Source: Liolophura sinensis
Lineage: Eukaryota > Mollusca > Polyplacophora > Chitonida > Chitonidae
DNA length: 64,000 nucleotides
Assembly (NCBI RefSeq): GCF_032854445.1
Contig: NC_088299.1
Coordinates: forward strand, 16,485,608 to 16,549,607
Direction of reading: 5' to 3'
Positions within the stretch are counted from its first letter, which is position 1. Each line of letters starts with the position of its first letter. Positions 57,366-64,000 of the stretch are shown here, piece after piece. The notes under the pieces were generated by a model. It did not search any database, was not told the origin of the DNA, and saw only the letters and a list, made by a program, of their open reading frames with translations. Made by a program: the position numbers and the translations under genes.

Positions 57366-60300
57366 GTAGCCTTGAAACCTTACATGTAGATACAGTGGTA
57401 GTTGTCCATTGAACTACTGTACATGTACATGTACCATATGGCTGGGCCATCTGCTGGTAATAGGCTTTCTGTATGGAATCTTACAAATTCCAGAAGTAGA
57501 GGAAGGGTTTACCACAATTGTTCCCATGCAGATTGCCTCCGTTAGGAGCAGGAGGGAAGTTTAGAGGTGGGATGTGTAGGGGTGGGAAATGCTGAGTAGT
57601 GTCACTGTAACAGCCTGACCATCTCTGGACTGTATTAAGGCAGGGGAGGTGGAAGGGGAATGGACAGCAGGAAGCTATTTAAAGGAATCATTTCTTAGTG
57701 TTAGGGTATAATAAACATTCACTTGTCAAGGTTACTGGAGCACATGAAGGTTTGGAGTTGGAATATGGAAATGGGTACATACATGTACATCCACAGTAGA
57801 TGTTGGCGGTTTGTATGGATACTAAATGAACATGTACCGATATGTATTGGCCTGCTCTGAAACCCAGCATTTCACTTTTCACACCTGCCTGTAGATCCTT
57901 CATAAAGCAGACCTGTGTCATTAGATCAAATTATGGCCGTCGCATTAGGGGTAATATCATTGAATAAGTGTGGGAATGCTAAACCCTCTATTGTGTATGG
58001 TGTCCATGCACCCAGTGATAAAACCACTCATCATCGGCTTCTGATAGCCAGTCTTTTCCAGGCCTAGAGAGTGGAACAATTACTGCAAGTCAAAAACTTC
58101 ACATCTTCTATGGCCCTTTTTTTTCTTTTGTTCCTTTTTGTAGAACTAGGGTTTAATTAGCCGATGTATTGTAAGTCATGAACTCTAGACTAACATTATT
58201 ATTTGGGATAAAGTACACAGTGCTGTGGGACAACAAGAGGTGCCTTTGTCCCTGTTTACCATGTCTTGTTCTCAGCCTCCATCCTTTCATACAACTACAT
58301 CATTGGTTGATGTTATCTACTGCTCAGCTCGGCCACATCACACAGAAAACTCCACATGTACAATGTAGGTCAGATCTGTTTTTGTGAATCATATAAATAA
58401 CTTGTTAGATAGTGGTGGTTGCATACCATCTGAGTAGATGGATGGCTGTATGGTGCAGAGGAGTAGGGTCCACTCTCTTTGTGGTCGGGGGTCTTCTGAG
58501 CTAAAATTACATGGATGTCATTTGTCTGAGATAGTCCATTGAATGTGGGAAATCCCAGGATATATCCAGTGTCGCAAGTTCAGCAAACTTATCATGCAGA
58601 TCTCCACGTGTACTTGCTCCATTGCAGGTATTTTCCAACTTCTCATGAAGCCCTTACAAAATTTTTACTTCCTTGTTCATGTACATTTTTTCATTTGATC
58701 GATGGTTACGGCCATACTTGTAAATCTTTCTCCTGTGCATTGGTGGCCAGTTCTTAAAGCTGAATGAAACCAAGAACAGAGGGGAAAAACAAGCAACCTT
58801 ATCACTGGATAGAAAGCAATCTGAGCAAACTTCATGTAAGACCATGTAGAGCCCATCAATCATGCCAAGAATGGGATTGAACCCTCCTCTCAGGTGACCT
58901 AGGCAAACTGAAACACCTTAACCATACCTGTCATTACGACCTACATGTGTTTCATCTTACACACATTTGATCATAGGCTGTGCTACATCATAACCTGAAA
59001 GTACATTTTCAGTGTCCACCATAATGAGAACACTGTCATACTAGACATGTACAAATGGTGTGGCGTTGAGCACGTGCATGTAGATACAACAGGGCTGAAT
59101 ATGGTTACATGGACATTGTACAAGACATGTATTTGCCTCATAAATGAACTTTTTTGGACAAAAGCTTAGGTCGTTTACCATAGTTGGCATGGTCATACTT
59201 GTTCATCAGAAAGGTCTGTGAACATGTAGAATCTAGATTTATGTTGTTCTTTAATCCCACTAACGGTTAGACAGTCAGCTGTTAAGACATGCACATGTTG
59301 TTTTACCAATTGGAAGACAGGTAGACAGTGTTGTTGTTGTATAATGCATGCAAACACTGTGTATTTGCCCCCTGTCAGGAGTCTACCTAGATAGCCACTC
59401 AGCATTTACAGAGGGCCTCCTTCAAGTGGACTTCTGAAGTGTGATATATGCCTGGAATTCTCATACTTTTTGTAGTGGTTAAAATTGTAAATGTGCTACA
59501 CCTGTCAACTGAATTGAGATACAAGTAGGTCGCCTTGGAAAGGGTCTCTTATCATTGACCTTATTCATAAGTGTCTTCATTTAAGCTACTTTTGAGCTGA
59601 CATTTTTAACAGTGTATGTTTTAACAGTGTACCTTTGACAGGGGCAATTTATTTAAGGGGAGACATGTATTTATATGCATGTACAGCAAAATGACATGGA
59701 ATTTTTAGGGGATATTATTTGGACTTGTTACACATAGGGCTTGTTACTTATGTGATGCATAGGACTTTAAATGTACCGATATGTGATCTTGATTTCAAAG
59801 ACTTCTCACAAGGAATGCATTATTAAGTATACTCGATGTGTTTGTAAATTAAGTATATGCTACACACATGCAGGTTTCTGGTGTTGTGGCTTTTTTTTTC
59901 CCATTTGGTGCTCTTTGACTATGTTGTGTATACTTTTGTCAATTTTGTCTTGTCTGCCTATACATGGGTTTTAGTTGTCGGCTATGGTTGTTAGCGTTGC
60001 ACTAGGACAAAGGGTGTAACAGAGTATTACCCCACCGTGTTGTATTAGTCAGTGTCGAAGTACTTAACCTCTGTGTTGTAAATACGAAATGTGTACATAA
60101 GAATGTAGAGCGGACGGAAGTACTTGGGCACGGTGTGCAGAGCAGGAAATCAAAACTACTGGGCATGTGATCACAACCTGTGTTTATATCCAGCGTACTG
60201 TGTCACATTGGCAATGAAGTTTGGGTTTGTGTACATGTATCTATGTTTAGTCTGAATCACATCCACTGCTGACTTTATTTGTACATGAATAATAGTTTCT

Positions 60301-60994
60301 GAACTTTTCGTCTGGCTCCTCGTGTCATCCTTGTGGCCAGGTTTTCTATAGGAACTGAGACTGTATTGTAGCATTTAATTCCTAATGTCTGCTGGTGCAT
60401 CAGGCATTTGTGTCCTCTTATATTTTTAGAAGTGTAACCAGTGTTCTATCAACCTCTGGATTTGTACAGGAAGTCTCTGGAGTGAAAGATGGAAACTCAG
60501 TCTCAGTGTAATATCATAGGATGTATAGCTTTAATATAATGTTCATTTCTTGTATTCTTACATGAATGTTTATACTGTTCATATGTTTTGTGCATTTTTG
60601 TTCAGGTACATGTACATGTACAGACTTTCAGTGGTATTACAGTAATTTACTCCAGAATTGTGGGGTTTTTTTGTTGTTTTTATTTATTTATTTTTTTTGA
60701 AAACATGGTATTTGACTGTTGTGAGGTTCACTTAAAGGACTTCTCTTGCTTGATGTATTCCAGGCTTTAACCCGACTTATCTCCACATATGTTTATGCCA
60801 TTGTTAATGATCTGCCTTTCTAGTGTGTTACAACAACAGAGAAGTCTTGACACTTTGTTTACAATAGACACCTAAATAACCTAGTAGCGGGTCAGCCGGG
60901 CTAAAACTTGTGTGTTGTGTACCTACATTGTTTTGATAGGAGTGCGATCTCTGCGCATATGACTTGCTAACATGTGGTTGTTGTGTACTTGCAG

Positions 60995-61096
60995 GTCAGT
61001 GCTACACGTGTGGGGAGAAGGTGACTGGGGCCAGCGAGGCCTGCCAGGCCATGGCGAATCTCTACCATACAAAGTGCTTTGTCTGTTGTTCTTGTG
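60995..61096 (+). CDS. jub: Ajuba/LIMD1/WTIP-family LIM protein, exon 2 (start of LIM1)
   Basis: A 102-bp exon after cttgcag, phase 1 on both sides, ending tgtg|gtgagt. With the last base of exon 1 it reads GQCYTCGEKVTGASEACQAM, then ANLYHTKCFVCCSCG. This is C-x2-C-x17-H-x2-C followed by C-x2-C, which completes the first zinc site of LIM1 and begins the second. ACQAM-x-NLYH-x-x-CF-x-CCSCG is characteristic of LIM1 in Ajuba, LIMD1 and WTIP rather than zyxin/LPP. The rest of LIM1, LIM2 and LIM3 must lie beyond the right edge. I searched the remaining 2.9 kb for the conserved next block and did not see it. Confidence 0.93.
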
Positions 61097-62302
61097 GTGA
61101 GTTAACTTTTCTTTTCTTCCTCCTATTCGCAAACCATAATCATCACAAAATTACTTATAAGAACTTGATCTGTTCCAGCCTGTTCTTACCTGATTATTTT
61201 CACACTTTGATGTGGCAGTGAGTTAAGGTTAGGTGTGGAACTGTTACACCCTGCAGGGTTAAGACCTAAGTTCACCTTCCCTGGACCCCCAGAAAGCAAG
61301 GCTCACTCCCTTAAGGACATCTGGTATTGTCTTACTCTACTGTTTCCAGCATCCGTTTCTTTTAGTATACAGGTATAATGCCAGATGTAAAGTGTTCCAT
61401 TATGTAGAGTGATGTGAAATCTAAAGTGCTACATGTACTTCAGTCCCAAGAAAGGTCAGGCTGAAATATTAAACTGATATGAAGGCAGGGCTTTATATTC
61501 CTCTAATTTTGGCATGGTCAGTGTTGAGCACAAAGACCGAAAATTCCCCAGAATAGCAGAGATTCAGGGAAATTGGACGATAATCGACAGAGAGGCAAGC
61601 GTTTTTTTTCAACATCACAGCTCTCAATGTATTTAAAACAAAAGATGGAAATAAGCTCTTTCGTTCCTGAAAAGGCACATAGTTGTGGGCCATATTTATT
61701 TCTGCAGTGTCTTTGATAAAACACAGATTAAAAGAAACCCTGTATCCTCATGCCAATAAACCAGAACATTATTGTGACCTTTATCCTCTGACAGCAATGT
61801 TTTATTGATAATGTTGTGAACTATTACTGCATTAGTGAAGCTTAATGGAGCTGTCTTTGTTAAAATCCATGTCAATAACTTCATGTACCATCTCCTGGTT
61901 TAACTTCAGAGGAAACAGCCTAACTCTGAAGAGTTTATCGTGCTTATGTGTTGTTGTTGTACTGAGCTCGTACATTGTCGCTCTGTTTCGTCAGTCTCGG
62001 CAACTGGTGCCTTTCCCAACTATTATTCTCTACATTTGAAATCACGTGTGCTTCGTCATTCCCAACCTGTCATACAATGTACAAATTATGCTTTCAAAAT
62101 ACGAAAGACACAATGAAATGCTTTCAAATGACAATCAGTACGGCACATTTCTTAATTATTTAGTTGTTGATTTCTCAGATATAATATATTATTTTAAGTT
62201 GAGCTTAAGTTGGGCGGAATTTTTGGGGGCACAGCGTGATTTTGGGGGAATATAAAGGCCTAGAATATAACTAGAACTACGATTCAAAAAAAAAATGAAT
62301 AA

Positions 62303-62735
62303 TGATATGACGTGTAATATAATGTATGATATAATGATATGACGTGTAATATAATGTATGATATAATGATATGACGTGTAATATAATGTATGATATAATG
62401 ATATGACGTATAATATAATGTATGATATAATGATATGACGTATAATATAATGTATGATATAATGATATGACGTGTAATATAATGTATGATATAATGATAT
62501 GACGTGTAATATAATTTATGATATAATGATATGACATATAATATAATGTATGATATAATGATATGACGTATAATATAATATATGATATAATGATATGACC
62601 TATAATATAATGTATGATATAATGATATGACGTATAATATAATGTATGATATAATTATATGACGTGTAATATAATGTATGATATGATGATATGACGTGTA
62701 ATATAATGTATGATATAATGATGTGACGTGTCCTC
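62303..62735. repeat. 32-bp AT-rich minisatellite (about 13 units)
   Basis: Units of TGATATGACGTGTAATATAA + TGTATGATATAA, strictly 32-bp spaced at the left end (62309, 62341, 62373). TGACGT (cAMP-response-element half-site type) appears in most units. Confidence 0.95.
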
Positions 62736-62739
62736 CAAA

Positions 62740-62990
62740 ATAAAATCTTCGGCAGTTTCCGTAAAATTTTCCTGATGTGACGTCAAGATATTCCCCGTGT
62801 GACGATGAATCAGGCAGATATGACTTTGAGTAAGGCAGTTATGCTGGAATGACATCATGAGCGTTTGGATTCACATACATGGAGCTGTGAGGTTATAATG
62901 AGTTAAATACATCATTCGCCATGATAGGACTGGAAAATTGCTGATGTGGCGTTAAGCCATAATCATTCATTCCCTCTTGGGTCATTTCCA
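62740..62990 (+). mobile_element. SINE-B-like 3' end
   Basis: gccatgataggactggaaaa, ttgctgatgtggcgttaagc, then cataatcattcattc resemble the SINE-B tail (ctggaaaattgttaagtccg at 15291). The upstream part is not recognisable. Confidence 0.45.
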
Positions 62991-64000
62991 GACAATTTGT
63001 GTGATTAGATGTGAATGTATTCCTAATTGGACTAGCTCCTTTGTTCCCAGATGGATTTGTGAGAGGATATCATTTCGGAAAATTTGCGACAGTTGCAGAA
63101 AATATACGGTAAATAGAGCAGGTATTAAGAGATATAAAATATGTCTCTAAGAGGAAGTTTTTTCATTCGTTTGGCATAACCTTTTTCATTTTCTTGAAAC
63201 CATTGCACCAGGACAATAATGCTGATGACATATGATCTGTATTCTCTTTTGATCCATCAGCTTTTTTGAGCATTTGCTCAGGACTCTCTGTAAGCTGATG
63301 AGCCTCAACTGGTGTGTACACATGGCTTATACGTGTAGAAATTTCATTATAAAATAAATAAATAATAAAAAAATATGCCCAGCATTCACATTCCATTAAT
63401 TTGTTGGAGAACAAAGCTAATTGGCCTAGAGGATTGAGCAAAACGAGTTCTGTTATCACTGTGTTTTGCCTGCACACTTATCTGCAGGGCAGGAAGTTCT
63501 ATATCTGACAGCAGTATATGTACATGTGGTCCTGTTGAAGCAGATAGACAGAGATGGTGGTCAGGTCTGCTGTCTCTCTTCACTCTCTCCACAAGACACA
63601 TGCTCTTCATGAATCTTTCTCCTGTTATGAAAACTTTTGCCTTTTAGATTTTATTGATAATGCCATCAGTTCACTGCGCTTTTGTCCTTAAATTAAATTT
63701 CATGTGTTATAAATGGTTGAGTGATAGTTCTATAGGGAGGAACTCTATATTGAAGAAGCTTGTCCTTGGGCAAGTGGCGAGAAGCCCTGTATTTTGTCTG
63801 TTTTGGGGTTATCAAATGATACAAGTGATGATATCTTAATTTTCAATTTTTTGTGGTTGTGTGTGCATTTTGACAGGCCGTGTGAAACATTGTTGTTATG
63901 CATGTTCCTGTACAAGTATGTTGGTACTTGCTGTGTATCTATTGGAGCCATTAGAAGCTGATGATAGCTTAATGCTACTAAAGCAATATAGCAGCTATAG

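Larger units (their letters stand above)
38724..60994 (+). other. jub: jub intron 1 (22.3 kb)
   Basis: GT-AG intron, phase 1, between pre-LIM and LIM1. It contains five tandem arrays (listed separately), one SINE-A, and a very high density of TACATGTA-type palindromes. There is no autonomous transposon and no independent gene I can support. Two weak exon candidates (46898-47011 and 50486-50700) are noted in the findings. Read-through past the donor would add 31 residues and stop at 38816-38818, giving a LIM-less protein. Confidence 0.85.
61097..64000 (+). other. jub: jub intron 2 (5' part), runs off the window
   Basis: Non-coding apart from the 32-bp array and a SINE-like end listed separately. 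No further LIM coding sequence was found. Confidence 0.7.

Noticed and set aside
56806-57450. 214-codon open frame, minus strand, with TLYNIITC repeats
   Set aside because: It is the translation of a 54-bp (multiple of three) non-coding tandem array plus a SINE; no domain, start or splice context.
62303-62735. Tandem TGACGT sites as a cAMP-responsive enhancer
   Set aside because: The sites come from a simple AT-rich minisatellite unit; no independent evidence for regulation.

Overview
This is eukaryotic (animal) genomic DNA from a marine lophotrochozoan, most likely a mollusc; a brachiopod is not excluded. The evidence is: short exons with GT-AG introns; an Ajuba-type LIM protein gene; a PAN plus C-type-lectin gene; and many copies of tRNA-headed SINEs whose 3' part (acgccgtactcaagaatat in minus orientation) I recognise from mollusc-type genomes. 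I saw no operons, tRNA genes, rRNA genes or CRISPR arrays. All gene models were read by eye from splice signals, reading phase and protein motifs; nothing was checked by alignment.

Layout. 1-4.6 kb: a 30-bp minisatellite, a dispersed 16-bp motif and two weak exon candidates. 4.8-8.4 kb, minus strand: a complete three-exon gene for a small secreted protein with a PAN/apple-like segment followed by a C-type lectin domain; its introns are full of mobile DNA. 9.2-11.3 kb: an element with long terminal inverted repeats. 14.0-20.3 kb, minus strand: a signal-peptide exon and a Kazal inhibitor exon, plus a Cys-rich terminal-type exon. Between them lie a SINE split by a DNA transposon, a 61-bp minisatellite split by a second transposon, and a decayed Tc1/mariner copy. 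24.0-28.7 kb, plus strand: a five-exon gene for a predicted 264-residue protein with two DUF1330-like (dimeric alpha/beta barrel) domains and one apparent GC-AG intron. 28.7-36.5 kb: repeats and apparently empty DNA with one weak exon candidate.

36.9-64 kb, plus strand: the 5' part of an Ajuba/LIMD1/WTIP-family gene (jub). One large exon encodes the whole 592-residue pre-LIM region. A 22.3-kb intron then leads to an exon with the first part of LIM1, and the gene runs off the right edge. The large intron carries five tandem arrays (about 40-, 40-, 94-, 42- and 54-bp units), and the next intron carries a 32-bp array.

The left ~36 kb is dominated by dispersed SINEs and small DNA transposons. 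The right ~27 kb is dominated by tandem arrays and a very high density of the palindrome TACATGTA. The genes are not obviously related to each other: two encode predicted secreted proteins of host-defence type (lectin, protease inhibitor), one an uncharacterised soluble protein, and one a cytoskeleton/Hippo-pathway scaffold.
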